DNA from: Ancylobacter sonchi | GTDB lineage: Bacteria > Pseudomonadota > Alphaproteobacteria > Rhizobiales > Xanthobacteraceae | NCBI RefSeq assembly: GCF_018390695.1 | Contig: NZ_JAHBGF010000031.1 | Coordinates: 1-49,745, forward strand | Reading direction: 5' to 3' | Length of the DNA: 49,745 nt | Shown here: in pieces, positions 30,293-39,572 of the stretch | Layout of the letters: every line of letters begins with the position of its first letter | How positions within the stretch are numbered: the stretch's first letter is position 1 | Position numbers and translations under genes: made by a program | Notes under the pieces: model-generated | The model's input: the letters and a program-made list of their open reading frames with translations, nothing else | Told to the model about the DNA's origin: nothing | The model's database searches: none

Positions 30293-33200
30293 CTACGCCA
30301 CCGGCCCGGTCGAGGGCTCGATGTTGACCATGAATGCCTTGAACTCCGGCGTCTCGATATTGGCGTCGCCGACGAACGGGGTGAGCACGTTCGCCGGGAA
30401 GCCCTTGCGGGCGGCGCCGACGAAGCCCCAGTGAATGGGCACGCCGACCACATGCACCGTCTTGCCGTCGACCGTCATCGGCTTGATGCGCTTGGTGACC
30501 ACCGCGATGGCGAAGATCTCGCCGCGCTTCGACCACACCCGCACCCAGCCGCCCTTGACGATGCCCTTCTCCCTGGCGAGCTCCTCCGAGATCTCCACGA
30601 ACTGCTGCGGTTGCAGCACCGAATTCACGTGGTTGTTCTTGGTCCAGTAGTGGAAATGCTCGGTGAGCCGGTAGGAGGTGCCGGCATAGGGGAAGTTGGG
30701 ATCGCCGATATCGGCGAACTGCTTCCAGTCGTCGGCGAAGACGCGCGACACCGGATTGCCGCGCACCTTGGGCGCGATCACGTTGGCGACCGGGCTCTCG
30801 AACGGCTCGTAATGCACCGGGAACGGCCCGTCGCGCATCATCTTGCGCACGAAGAGGCGTCCCGTGCCTTCCGGGTTCATGATGAACGGACCGACATCGC
30901 CCGGCTTGGCGGTGGGCGCGATGTCCGGCACGTCGTAGCCGGTCCATTTCGTGCCGTCCCACTCGATCAGCTTGCGCGAGGGATCCCATGGCTTGCCGTC
31001 GAGGTCGGCGGAGGCGCGGTTGTAGATGATGCGCCGGTTGGCCGGCCAGGCGAACGACCACTTCAGATAGGCGCCGGTCTCGTCCGGGTCGGAATTGTCC
31101 CGGCGCGCCATCATGTTGCCCGCCTCGGTCCAGCTGCCGGCATAGATCCAGCAGCCGCCGGCCGTGGTGCCGTCGTCGCGATACAGGCCGAAGCCGGACA
31201 GCTGCTTGCCCGCCTCCAGGATCTTCTTGGTCGGATCATTGGGGTCGAACACGTCCACCAGCGCCGAACCGTTCATCTCCTTCGCCAGCTCCTCCGGCGA
31301 CGGGTCCTCCGGGTTCTTGTAGGACCAGTTGAGATTGACGATCGGATCCGGGAAGGCGCCGCCCTCCTTGCGATACATTTCCTTCAGCCGCAGATGGATC
31401 TGCGCCATGATCCAGGCATCGGTGCGCGCCTCGCCCGGAGGCGAGCCGCCGGGCCAATGCCATTGCAGCCAGCGGCCGGAATTCACCAGCGAGCCCTCAT
31501 CCTCCGCGAAGCAGGTGGTGGGAAGCTGGATCACCTCGGTCTTGATGCTGGCGGTGTCGGCATCGTTGAAGACGCCGTGGTTCTCCCAGAAGCGCGCGGT
31601 CTCGGTCTGGAGCGGGTCCATGATCACGAGCATCTTGAGCTTGGAAAGTCCCTCGGCAAGCTTCGCCCGGTTGGGGAAGGCCTGCAGCGGATTGAACCCC
31701 TGGCAGAAATAGAGGTTCACCTCGCCCTTCTTCATCCGCTCGAACATCCGCAGGATGTCGTAGTTCGGCACGTCGAGCTTGGGCAGGTAATCATAGGCCC
31801 AGTCGTTCTGCGCCGTCGCGGCGTCGCCATACATCGACTTCATGAAGCTGACGAAGAACTTCTTGTAGTTCTGCCAGTAGCTCATCTGGTTCGGCCGCAG
31901 CGGCTTGAAGCCGCGCGTCGACATGTAGGTGGCGAAGTCGGCTTCCTTCTCGATCGGCAGGTTGAGATAGCCGGGCAGCATGTTGGACAACAGCCCGATA
32001 TCGGTCAGCCCCTGGATGTTGGAGTGGCCGCGCAGCGCGTTCATGCCACCGCCGCGCACCCCGATATTGCCGAGGATGAGCTGCAGCATCGCCATGCCGC
32101 GAATGTTCTGCGCGCCCTTGGAATGCTGGGTCCAGCCGAGCGCATACATCGAGGTCATGGTCTTGGTCGGCGACGAGCACTCGCCGATCATCTCGGCGAT
32201 GTGCAGGAACTTCTCCTTCGGCGTACCGCAGATGCGCTCCACCATCTCCGGCGTGTAGACGGAGACGTGCTGCTTCAGGAGGTTCCACACGCAGCGCGGA
32301 TGCTGCAGCGTCTCGTCGACCACCGCATAGCCGTCCGGGCCGACTTCGTAGTCCCAGCTGTCGCGGTTGTAGTCGCGCTTTTCCTCGTCATAGCCGGTGA
32401 ACAGGCCGTCCTGATAGGTGAAGCCCTCCTTCACGATGAAGGACGCGTTGGTGAACGCCTTGGTATAGGCCCACTGCACCTTGTCGTTCTGGATGCACCA
32501 GTTGATCAGGCCGAGCAGGAAGGCGATGTCCGATCCCTGGCGGATCGGCGCATAATAGTCCGCGACCGACGCCGAGCGGTTGAAGCGCGGGTCGACGACG
32601 ATCAGCTTGGCGCCACGGTTGGCTTTCGCCTCAGTGACCCACTTGAATCCGCACGGATGGGCTTCGGCGGCATTGCCGCCCATGATGACGACGAGATCGG
32701 TATTCCGGATGTCGGTCCAGGAATTCGTCATTGCGCCACGGCCAAATGTTGGGGCGAGACTCGCCACCGTCGGGCCGTGTCAGACGCGTGCCTGGTTGTC
32801 GAACCCGAGCATGCCGGTCGAGCGCACCACCTTGTAGGTGGCGAACGCGGTTTCGTTGGTGGTCGCCGATGCCGCCAGGAAGCCGGTGGTCAGCCAGCGG
32901 TTGACGGTGACGCCGTCCTTGTTCTTCGCGATGAAGTTGGCATCGCGATCGTCCTTCATGGCGCGGGCGATCTTGTCGAGCGCCGCGTCCCAGGCGATCG
33001 GCTCGAACTTGTCGGAGCCCGGCTTGCGCACCATCGGCTGGGTCAGGCGCGTCTCGGACTTCACGATGTCCTTGAGCGCCGCGCCCTTCGGGCACAGCGT
33101 GCCGCGATTGGTCGGGTGATCGGCATCGCCCTCGATATGGACGATGTCGGCCTTCTCACCCTTCCGGAGGTCGCCCTTGGAAAAGATGATGATGCCGCAG

Positions 33201-33379
33201 GCCACCGAACAATAGGTGCAGGTGTTGCGGGCCTCGACGGTGTTGGCCAGGTGGAACGGCTTGACGTAGGCGGCCACTGCCGCTTCCGCCTCGCCGAAGC
33301 CGAAGGCCCCGAGCGTCGAGCCCGCCAGTCCCGCACCCGACGTGCGCAAGAATGCGCGACGCGAGAGCTCCATGTTCAT
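30293..33379 (-). CDS. fdoG: Formate dehydrogenase alpha subunit, selenoprotein (Sec at residue 200)
   Basis: 1028 aa when the in-frame TGA at 32782-32780 is read as selenocysteine; read as a stop it would leave 199 aa and a headless remainder. Oxidises formate to CO2 in the periplasm at a Mo/W-bis-pterin cofactor. Tat signal SRRAFLRTSGAG; 4Fe-4S Cys54, Cys57, Cys61 and Cys96 (CTYCSVAC, TLCPKGA). The residue before and after Sec ('QARV-Sec-HGPTVASLAPTF') is the conserved active-site loop, matching Sec196 of E. coli FdnG. A SECIS-like hairpin follows directly. The start at 33379 has GGGAGA upstream. Operon fdoG-fdoH-fdoI, with the Sec genes downstream. Confidence 0.97.
32737..32782 (-). promoter_or_regulatory. 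SECIS element of fdoG
   Basis: Starting at the UGA (32782-32780), CACGGCC pairs perfectly with GGCCGTG (32779-32773 with 32743-32737). An apical mini-helix GGCGA-GUC-UCGCC stands 15-29 bases after the UGA. This matches the place and shape of bacterial SECIS hairpins recognised by SelB. Confidence 0.85.
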
Positions 33380-33414
33380 CGCAATGTTCTCCCGGCTTGG
33401 GGTGCCGTCGTTCT

Positions 33415-33432
33415 CCCTATCCCTCGATAGGG
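33415..33432. promoter_or_regulatory. Inverted repeat in the fdoG leader
   Basis: CCCTATC-CCTC-GATAGGG, perfect 7-bp arms, 36 bases before the fdoG ATG and just downstream of the candidate promoter. Likely an operator or leader hairpin. The regulator is unknown. Confidence 0.45.
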
Positions 33433-33447
33433 TAATCCAATTGGGTG

Positions 33448-33476
33448 ACGCTATTTTTTAGCTTGTCCAATGTCAA
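33448..33476 (-). promoter_or_regulatory. Candidate fdoG promoter
   Basis: TTGACA (33476-33471), 17-base spacer, TAGCGT (33453-33448). The -35 is perfect; the -10 is weak. The overlapping TTGAC-ATTG-GACAA is loosely like an Fnr/Crp site but too degenerate to name. Confidence 0.4.
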
Positions 33477-33627
33477 ATCACCTAAAGTCGACCCGTGGCG
33501 AAAAAGACTGTTTTTCCAGACGCTTCCGTCGTGCGATTTCGCAATTGCACTGCTGCGGCGCACAATCCGCCCACCCTCCACAGGCGGACGATTGACGCGG
33601 CAGCCCGACTGTCGGCAGGATTGTGGC

Positions 33628-34278
33628 GTGCTCGATCATTCGGCTCCCGCGTGTCGGGGCTTCGCATCCTCGCTTTTGCCAGCCACGCTGATTGCCCTTG
33701 CGTCACTTTCACTGGACGCGAGTGCGCAATTGCGGGCTGAGCCGGCTTTTGCGCCGGGCACCCCGATACCGCCGCTGGTACTGAACTCGCTCGATCACGG
33801 TCCGCAGGACCTTGCCGCGCTGCGGGGACGCCCGGTCGTCGTTCACTTCTTTGCGACATGGTGCGAGCCGTGCCGGGAGGAGATGACCGGGCTCGGCCAG
33901 CTCGCCGAGCGCCTCGCCGAGCTGCCGCAGCAGTCGCGTCCGGTGATTCTCGCCGTCGATGTCGGTGAGCCCGCCACCCGTGTCCGCCGCTTCCTCGCCC
34001 GCGAATTCGCCGACCGGCCACCGCCCTTCCCGATCCTGATCGACGAGGATCGCGCCGCCATGAAGGCCTGGAAGGTCGCGTTCCTGCCCACCAGCTATGT
34101 GCTCGACGCCGGCCACGCGGTGCGTGCCGAGGCCGCCGGCCCGGTCGACTGGACCGACGCGCGTGCCCTCGCGGTGCTCGACAGCCTTCTCGCCGAGGCG
34201 CCGCCGCGCGCGGCCCTCGACCTGCCCACCCTCACTCTGCCCGCCTTGCCTGAAAACTCCGGGAGCAAGCAACAATGA
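33628..34278 (+). CDS. TlpA-like thioredoxin family protein, periplasmic
   Basis: 216 aa from a GTG at 33628 (the upstream open frame has no start with a ribosome binding site and looks non-coding). The signal peptide ends at SLDASAQ. The thioredoxin fold carries WCEPC (Cys79/Cys82) in 'VVVHFFATWCEPCREEM' and the cis-Pro loop 'VAFLPTSYVLD'. TlpA/ResA-type proteins reduce or resolve disulfides in the periplasm, often during cytochrome or metalloenzyme assembly. It is divergent from fdoG, and its stop overlaps the next gene's ATG (ATGA). The pair is therefore translated together. Start uncertain. Confidence 0.85.
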   Translation: MLDHSAPACRGFASSLLPATLIALASLSLDASAQLRAEPAFAPGTPIPPLVLNSLDHGPQDLAALRGRPVVVHFFATWCEPCREEMTGLGQLAERLAELPQQSRPVILAVDVGEPATRVRRFLAREFADRPPPFPILIDEDRAAMKAWKVAFLPTSYVLDAGHAVRAEAAGPVDWTDARALAVLDSLLAEAPPRAALDLPTLTLPALPENSGSKQQ

Positions 34279-35414
34279 CAAACCGTCGCGATCTGTTGAA
34301 AGCCGGCGCCGCCTTCGCGGCCGCCGCCGCCCTTCCCCATTCCGCCTTCGCCCAGGCCGCCGCCACCGCTGCCGCCCCCGCGGCTGCGACCTTCGCCCCG
34401 AAGCCCGGCAGCTGGCGCAACTTCGAGGTGGTGACGACGCTGAACGTCGCGCCGGTGGAAGGCAAGGCCGGGCCGGCGCAGGCCTGGGTGCCGCTGCCCT
34501 CCTACGCCGCCGAGGACTGGTTCAAGCCCGGCGAGAGCACCTGGAAGACCAATGCCAAGACCGCCGAAGTGGTGCAGGATCCGCACTACGGGGCCAAGCT
34601 GCTGCACCTCACCTGGGCCGAGGGCGAGGACAAGCCGCAGGTGGAGATCACCTCGAAATTCGCCACCCGCGACCGCGCCGCCGACCTTTCCAAGCCCGGC
34701 AGCGCCGCGCCGCTCTCCGCGCAGGACCGGGCGCTGTTCCTCAAGGCGACCGACCTCATCCCGACCGACGGGCTCGTCAAGCAGACCTCGGACAAGATCG
34801 TCGCCGGCAAGACCACCGACGTCGAGAAGGCCCGCGCCATCTATGAATGGGTGGTGGAGAACACCTATCGCAACGCCGCCACCCGTGGCTGCGGCACCGG
34901 CGACATCGCCTCGCTGCTGGCGAGCGGCAATCTCGGCGGCAAATGCGCCGACCTCAACGCGCTGTTCGTCGGACTTTCCCGTGCCGCCGGCATCCCGGCG
35001 CGCGACCTCTACGGCATCCGCGTCGCGCCCTCGGCCTTCGGCTACAAGAGCCTCGGCGCCAATTCCCCGGTGATTTCCAAGGCGCAGCACTGCCGCGCCG
35101 AGGTGTGGCTGGAGGGCTTCGGCTGGGTCGGCGTCGATCCCGCGGACGTGCGCAAGGTCGTCCTGGAGGAGCCGCCGGGGAAGAACGCCCTCGACGACGC
35201 CAAGGTGGTCGCTGCCCGCAAGGCGCTGTTCGGCGCCTGGGAAGGCAACTGGCTCGCCTATAATGACGGCCACGACATCGCGCTGCCCGGCTCGAACGGC
35301 CCCAAGCTCGGCTTCCTGATGTACCCGCAGGCGGAGGTGGCCAGCCTGCGCCACGACTGCCTCGACCCGGACGCCTTCACCTACACCATCAAGGCCAGCG
35401 AGATCTCGGCCTGA
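34275..35414 (+). CDS. Transglutaminase-like domain protein, exported
   Basis: 379 aa. A Tat-like signal with twin Arg (NRRDLLKAGAAFAAAAALP) is cleaved near AFAQ. The transglutaminase-like core has catalytic Cys224 (GGKCADLNALFVGLSRAAGI), His272 (AQHCRAEVWLEGFGW) and Asp289 (GVDPADV). The fold is that of cysteine peptidases/transglutaminases; bacterial members are mostly proteases or of unknown activity. It overlaps the TlpA-like gene by four bases and is closed by a terminator, so the two form a unit. Its position between formate dehydrogenase and selD may be meaningful or accidental. Confidence 0.9.
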   Translation: MTNRRDLLKAGAAFAAAAALPHSAFAQAAATAAAPAAATFAPKPGSWRNFEVVTTLNVAPVEGKAGPAQAWVPLPSYAAEDWFKPGESTWKTNAKTAEVVQDPHYGAKLLHLTWAEGEDKPQVEITSKFATRDRAADLSKPGSAAPLSAQDRALFLKATDLIPTDGLVKQTSDKIVAGKTTDVEKARAIYEWVVENTYRNAATRGCGTGDIASLLASGNLGGKCADLNALFVGLSRAAGIPARDLYGIRVAPSAFGYKSLGANSPVISKAQHCRAEVWLEGFGWVGVDPADVRKVVLEEPPGKNALDDAKVVAARKALFGAWEGNWLAYNDGHDIALPGSNGPKLGFLMYPQAEVASLRHDCLDPDAFTYTIKASEISA

Positions 35415-35422
35415 CACAGAGG

Positions 35423-35452
35423 TCCCGGCCTTGGCTCAGCGCAAGGCCGGGA
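35423..35452 (+). terminator. Terminator after the transglutaminase-like gene
   Basis: Perfect 11-bp stem TCCCGGCCTTG / CAAGGCCGGGA with an eight-base loop. A short run of T/C follows (TCGCCCCTGTCC), not a strong T-tract. Confidence 0.65.
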
Positions 35453-35570
35453 TCGCCCCTGTCCAAACGTTTGCCTGCCCGGATCAAACGCCTTTCCGGG
35501 GTAGAGATTGCAGATCAACCCGGTAACTCCCTCTCCCGTTGGGGAAAGGTTGAGAAAGGGACTCTCGACC

Positions 35571-36632
35571 ATGCTCGACACGCCGAACGATACCGCCCCC
35601 TTCCGCCTCACCAGCCTCGCCCATGGCGGCGGCTGCGGCTGCAAGCTCGCCCCCTCGGTGCTGCGCGAGCTCCTGTCCGAGCAGGCGCCGGGTGGGCCGT
35701 TCGAGAAGCTGCTGGTCGGCACCGAGACCGGCGACGACGCCGCGGTCTACCAGCTTGACGACGAGACCTGCCTGATCGCCACCACCGACTTCTTCATGCC
35801 GATGGTGGACGACCCCTACGAATTCGGCCGCATCGCCGCCACCAACGCGATTTCCGATGTCTACGCCATGGGCGGCAAGCCCTTGCTGGCGCTGGCCATT
35901 CTCGGCATGCCGCTCGGCAAGCTGCCGACCCCGATGGTGCGGGACATCCTGCGCGGCGGGCAGGCCATCGCCGCCGAGGCCGGCATCCCGGTGGCCGGCG
36001 GCCATTCCATCGACAGCCCCGAGCCGATCTACGGCCTCGCGGTGATCGGCACCGCCCGGCCGGAACAGATCCGCCGCAACAGCACCGCGCGGGCCGGCGA
36101 CGTGCTGATCCTCACCAAGGCGCTCGGCGTCGGCCTGTATTCGGCGGCGTTCAAGAAGGAGGCGCTCTCGCCGGCCGGCTATGCCGAGATGGTCGCCTCG
36201 ATGACCAGGCTCAACCGCATCGGCGCCGAGCTCGGCAAGCGAAGCGCGGTGCATGCCATCACCGACGTCACCGGCTTCGGCATTCTCGGCCACGGGCTGG
36301 AAGTCGCGCGCGGCTCCAACCTCACGCTGCGCCTCGATGCCGACGCGCTGCCGGCGCTGAAGGAGGCCGAGGCGCTGGCGCAGCAGGGCTTTGTCACCGG
36401 CGCCTCGCACCGCAACTGGGCGAGCTATGGCGACGGCGTCACCCTGCCGGAGGGCTTTCCCGACTGGCGGCGGCACCTGCTCACCGACCCGCAGACCTCC
36501 GGCGGCCTGCTGGTGGCGGTGGCGCCGGAAGCGGCCGAGGCGCTCCTCACCGAGATCCGCGCCGCCGGCTATCCGGCGGCGGCCATCGTCGGCCGGCTGG
36601 AGGCGGGTTCGCCCGGCATCGTCGTCGGCTGA
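35571..36632 (+). CDS. selD: Selenide, water dikinase (selenophosphate synthase)
   Basis: 353 aa. Makes selenophosphate from selenide and ATP, the selenium donor for SelA. Near the N-terminus [11 protein letters not shown] holds Cys22 (equivalent to Cys17 of E. coli) and Lys25 (Lys20), so this copy is a Cys form, not a selenoprotein. '[20 protein letters not shown]', '[19 protein letters not shown]', '[18 protein letters not shown]' and '[17 protein letters not shown]' are the AIRS-family blocks. The ATG at 35571 follows AAAGGGA; an upstream TTG is less likely. Its end overlaps the convergent HxlR gene by 64 bases. Confidence 0.96.
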   Translation: MLDTPNDTAPFRLTSLAHGGGCGCKLAPSVLRELLSEQAPGGPFEKLLVGTETGDDAAVYQLDDETCLIATTDFFMPMVDDPYEFGRIAATNAISDVYAMGGKPLLALAILGMPLGKLPTPMVRDILRGGQAIAAEAGIPVAGGHSIDSPEPIYGLAVIGTARPEQIRRNSTARAGDVLILTKALGVGLYSAAFKKEALSPAGYAEMVASMTRLNRIGAELGKRSAVHAITDVTGFGILGHGLEVARGSNLTLRLDADALPALKEAEALAQQGFVTGASHRNWASYGDGVTLPEGFPDWRRHLLTDPQTSGGLLVAVAPEAAEALLTEIRAAGYPAAAIVGRLEAGSPGIVVG

Positions 36633-36985
36633 CGCCGCGCGCCCCGCACCGTGGTGTCATTGGCCTTCACCCAGTCGATGAGGCCACCGAGCGGCACCAT
36701 CAGCGAACGGCCGAGATCGGTCAGCTCGTAGTCGACGCGCGGCGGCACGGTGGGGAACACCGTGCGTGAGATGAAGCCGTCGGTCTCCAGCGAGCGCAGC
36801 GTCTGGGTCAGCATGCGCTGCGAGATGTCCGGGATCGACCGGCGCAGTTCGGAAAACCGCCGCACGCCGGGGTCCAGCTCGGTCAGCACCAGCACGCTCC
36901 AGCGATCGCCGATGCGGTCGAGCAGCAGCCGCACCGGGCAGGCATCACCGAGTGCCAGCCATTCCGCCTTCATCATTCCAGCCAT
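36569..36985 (-). CDS. HxlR-family winged-helix regulator
   Basis: 138 aa. '[19 protein letters not shown]', '[18 protein letters not shown]' and '[20 protein letters not shown]' are the HxlR blocks. A conserved Cys (in DACPVR) is the usual redox or quinone sensor. The start at 36985 was chosen for its ribosome binding site (GGGAGCAGGTG), not the more upstream codons. The C-terminal ~20 residues overlap the selD 3' end. It is divergent from a YtfG-like oxidoreductase, as E. coli YtfH is from YtfG, so it probably controls that gene. Confidence 0.88.
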   Translation of the reverse strand: MAGMMKAEWLALGDACPVRLLLDRIGDRWSVLVLTELDPGVRRFSELRRSIPDISQRMLTQTLRSLETDGFISRTVFPTVPPRVDYELTDLGRSLMVPLGGLIDWVKANDTTVRGARRQPTTMPGEPASSRPTMAAAG

Positions 36986-37085
36986 CACCTGCTCCCTTCG
37001 GCGAGCGAGGCCCGCGCCATTGGTTACTGCCGGCATACCGAGGCACGGCAAGATGCCTTCTTGCGCCTTCGATGCAGAAGGGCAT

Positions 37086-37104
37086 GTTACTCTCATTCCG
37101 TAAC
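37086..37104. promoter_or_regulatory. Candidate HxlR operator GTTAC-N9-GTAAC
   Basis: A 5-bp-arm dyad in the divergent region, with another TGGTTAC half-site at 37020-37026 matching the inverted GTAACCA. Fits an operator for the HxlR-type regulator. Confidence 0.45.
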
Positions 37105-37160
37105 CAAGGACAGCCCGTCGGCGTCATCGCCCTCTGGCGTCCATGCAGGGACTACGCATC

Positions 37161-38015
37161 ATGATCGTCATCACCGCCGCCAGCGGCAAGCTCGGCACCG
37201 CGCTCGCCGATGCCTTCAAGGCCAAGGGCCTCGCCGGACAGGTGCGGCTCGCCGTCCGTTCGCCGGACAAGCTGGCCGCCCGCAAGGCCGAGGGCTTCGA
37301 GGTGGTCGCCGCCGACTATGACGACCCGGCCAGCCTGAAGGCCGCCTTCGCCGGCGCGGAAACCGTGGTGCTCATCTCCGGCGCGGGCACCAACGACATC
37401 CGCACCGTGCAGCATCACCACGTCATCGAGGCCGCCAAGGCGGCTGGGGTGACGCGCATCGTCTATACCAGCGCCACCAACCCGGTGAGCGCCAGCCTCT
37501 TCGACTGGGCGAAGGCACATGAGGCGACCGAGGCCGAGCTGAAGGCCTCCGGCCTCGCCTGGACCATCCTGCGCGACAATTCCTATTTCTCGAACAACGA
37601 CCCGCTCTTCGCCAATGCCAAGGCGAGCGGCGTGCTGCCCTTCCCCGGCATCGATGCCAAGGTCGCCTATGTCTCGCACGAGGACGTGGCGGATTCGATC
37701 GTCGGCGCGGTGACCGGCACCGGCCACGCCGGCAAGGTCTATGAGATCGCCGGCGGCGAGGCCTGGAGCGCGGTCGAGCTCGCCGCCCTGCTCTCCGAGC
37801 TGACCGGCAAGGAGATCAAGGCGCTCGACGTGCCCGTCTCCGCCTTCGAGGACCAGTTCCGCGCCATGGGCCTGCCGGAATGGGTGGCGACCGGGGTGGG
37901 CAGCTTCTATGCCGCGCTCGGCGCCGGCGAATATGCCGCCACCTCCGGCGACGTCGCGCTGCTGGCTGGCCGTCCCTCGACCAGCGCGCGCGCCTATCTC
38001 AAGGCGTTCGCCTGA
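37161..38015 (+). CDS. NmrA/SDR-type NAD(P)H:quinone oxidoreductase (YtfG/QorB-like)
   Basis: 284 aa. Rossmann N-terminus 'IVITAASGKLGTALADAFKA', then 'VVAADYDDPASLKAAFAG', 'QHHHVIEAAKAAGVTRIVYT', 'TILRDNSYFSNN' and 'GKVYEIAGGEAWSAVELAAL'. This is the block order of E. coli QOR2 (YtfG), which reduces quinones with NADPH. The ATG at 37161 has AGGGA eight bases upstream; an ATG at 37143 is possible. It is divergent from the HxlR gene that probably represses it. Confidence 0.9.
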   Translation: MIVITAASGKLGTALADAFKAKGLAGQVRLAVRSPDKLAARKAEGFEVVAADYDDPASLKAAFAGAETVVLISGAGTNDIRTVQHHHVIEAAKAAGVTRIVYTSATNPVSASLFDWAKAHEATEAELKASGLAWTILRDNSYFSNNDPLFANAKASGVLPFPGIDAKVAYVSHEDVADSIVGAVTGTGHAGKVYEIAGGEAWSAVELAALLSELTGKEIKALDVPVSAFEDQFRAMGLPEWVATGVGSFYAALGAGEYAATSGDVALLAGRPSTSARAYLKAFA

Positions 38016-38076
38016 TCCGTGCTTGCGGAAAGGCCGAGCTCGGGCTGGACTACCGGGAACACCGGAGTTCCCGCCG

Positions 38077-38541
38077 ATGAGCTTTGCCTTTCTGCACGCC
38101 TCCGCCGACCAGGCGCCGATCGATATTCCCGCGATCGGCTTGAGCCTGCGCGTGCCGCTGCCGCCGACCTCGAGCGACGGCAGCGTCACCGCCATTGAGA
38201 CCGTCAATGCCCCGGGCTTCGGCCCGCCGCTGCATCGCCACCGCGAAACCGAGATTTTCCGGGTGCTGGAAGGCCGCTATCTCTACGAATGCGACGGGCA
38301 CCGCTTCGAGGCGGTCGCGGGTGACGTCGTGACCATTCCCGGCGGCAGCGCCCATGGCTTCGTCAACATTGGCGAAGCGCCGGCGCGGCAATTCATCCTC
38401 ATCCTGCCCGGCCTCGATGCCGTCGGCTTCTTCACCGGCCTTGCCGAGGTGATGCGCCACGGCATGGCGGACCGGGCCGCCCTCGCCGGCTTCGGCGAGA
38501 AATGGGGAGTCGAGTTCCTCGGCCCGCCGCTCAGGCCCTGA
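38077..38541 (+). CDS. Cupin domain protein
   Basis: 154 aa. A single cupin barrel: the first motif 'GFGPPLHRHRETEIFRVLEG' holds the metal His/His/Glu set, and the second is 'GDVVTIPGGSAHGFVNIGEA' with its His. Metal-binding small barrel, substrate unknown; relatives act as dioxygenases or sugar-binding proteins. It lies 61 bases after the YtfG-like gene and may be co-transcribed. Its stop overlaps the convergent LysR gene by 11 bases. Confidence 0.88.
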   Translation: MSFAFLHASADQAPIDIPAIGLSLRVPLPPTSSDGSVTAIETVNAPGFGPPLHRHRETEIFRVLEGRYLYECDGHRFEAVAGDVVTIPGGSAHGFVNIGEAPARQFILILPGLDAVGFFTGLAEVMRHGMADRAALAGFGEKWGVEFLGPPLRP

Positions 38542-39430
38542 TCCGCTCGGCGAGGAAATCGACGAAGGCACGGATACGGGCGTCGAGATGGGCGTGGCCG
38601 ACATAAACCGCGCTCATCTGCTCGACATCGCCGGCATTGTACTCCTCCAGCACCGGTACCAGCAGGCCGGCCGCGATATCGGAGCGGATGTGGAACGCGC
38701 CGATGCGGGCCAGCCCCAGCCCCTCCAGCGCCAGCCGCCGCACCGTGGCGCCGCTATTGCCCTCGAAATTGCCGCCGACCGGCCGGGTGAACCAGGCGCC
38801 TGTGGCCGGGTCACGGAACGGCCAGTCGTCGAGGCTGCGGCGAAAATTGAAGCGCAGGCAATTGTGACGGTCGAGATCCGCCGGCGTCGCCGGCACGCCG
38901 TGGCGCTCAAGATAGGCCGGCGCGGCGACGATCATCCGCCGGCTTTCAGCGAGCCGCCGCGCCTTCAGGGTGGAATCGCGCAGCGGCCCGATGCGGATGG
39001 CGAGATCGGTGCGCTCGCCGAGCAGGTCGATGACGCTATCGGTCAGCGACAGGTCGAGCGAGACCCGCGGATAGAGCGCCAGGAACTGCGGCACCAGTGG
39101 CACCAGATAATGCTCGCCGAACGCCACCGAGGCGGACACCCGCAGCCGCCCGCGCGGCTCGGCGGCGGCACCGCCCGCCACCTGGCGCTCCGCCTCCTCG
39201 ATGCTGGCGAGGATGGCGCGGGCGCGCGCCACATAGGCCTCGCCCTCGGCGGTGAGCACCAGCGCCCGGGTGGAGCGCACCAGCAGCCGCACGCCGAGCC
39301 GCGCCTCGATGCGGGCGACGATCTTCGACACCGCCGAGGGCGACAGCCTGAGCGACCGCCCCGCGGCGGAGAAGCTGCCGCGATCGGCGACCTCGACCAG
39401 CACCTGCATCTCGCCGGCGCGATTATCCAT
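38531..39430 (-). CDS. LysR-family transcriptional regulator
   Basis: 299 aa. The N-terminal helix-turn-helix 'MQVLVEVADRGSFSAAGRSL', 'RLSPSAVSKIVARIEARLGV' and 'RLLVRSTRALVLTAEGEAYV' precedes a LysR effector domain. The start (ATG 39430) has GGGAGGGG upstream. It is divergent from an MFS exporter with a dyad in between, so it is a likely regulator of that exporter. Effector unknown. Confidence 0.93.
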   Translation of the reverse strand: MDNRAGEMQVLVEVADRGSFSAAGRSLRLSPSAVSKIVARIEARLGVRLLVRSTRALVLTAEGEAYVARARAILASIEEAERQVAGGAAAEPRGRLRVSASVAFGEHYLVPLVPQFLALYPRVSLDLSLTDSVIDLLGERTDLAIRIGPLRDSTLKARRLAESRRMIVAAPAYLERHGVPATPADLDRHNCLRFNFRRSLDDWPFRDPATGAWFTRPVGGNFEGNSGATVRRLALEGLGLARIGAFHIRSDIAAGLLVPVLEEYNAGDVEQMSAVYVGHAHLDARIRAFVDFLAERIRA

Positions 39431-39461
39431 GGCGCCCCTCCCACTCATGAAACAGCTTCAC

Positions 39462-39479
39462 AGATCCTGATCATGATCT
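39462..39479. promoter_or_regulatory. Dyad AGATC-N8-GATCT between LysR and MFS genes
   Basis: Perfect 5-bp arms around CTGATCAT, flanked by TTC and GAA (39457 and 39482 region), giving a ~28-base symmetric element. Fits a LysR-type operator for the divergent exporter. Confidence 0.5.
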
Positions 39480-39572
39480 TGGAATAAATAAGAGGGAATG
39501 CAGACCCCATAGTTCCGGCAACGTCATCGACCCTTTCGCGCGCCGCCCGGCGGACGCACCCGGAGCTGTTCC

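Noticed and set aside
30293..33379. fdoG as a pseudogene split by a stop codon
   Set aside because: The stop is TGA in the active-site loop with a SECIS hairpin, and the Sec genes are adjacent. It is a selenoprotein.
29414..33430. A 1338-codon open frame on the plus strand opposite the FDH genes
   Set aside because: Antisense shadow of fdoG/fdoH. Composition is His/Arg/Gly/Leu without domains, and the minus strand has clear motifs throughout.
33463..33476. An Fnr/Crp-type site upstream of fdoG
   Set aside because: TTGAC-ATTG-GACAA departs too far from the symmetric consensus; kept only as a note with the promoter.
33445..33627. An N-terminal extension of the TlpA-like gene
   Set aside because: It covers the fdoG promoter region and reads as non-coding. 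The signal peptide begins after the GTG at 33628.
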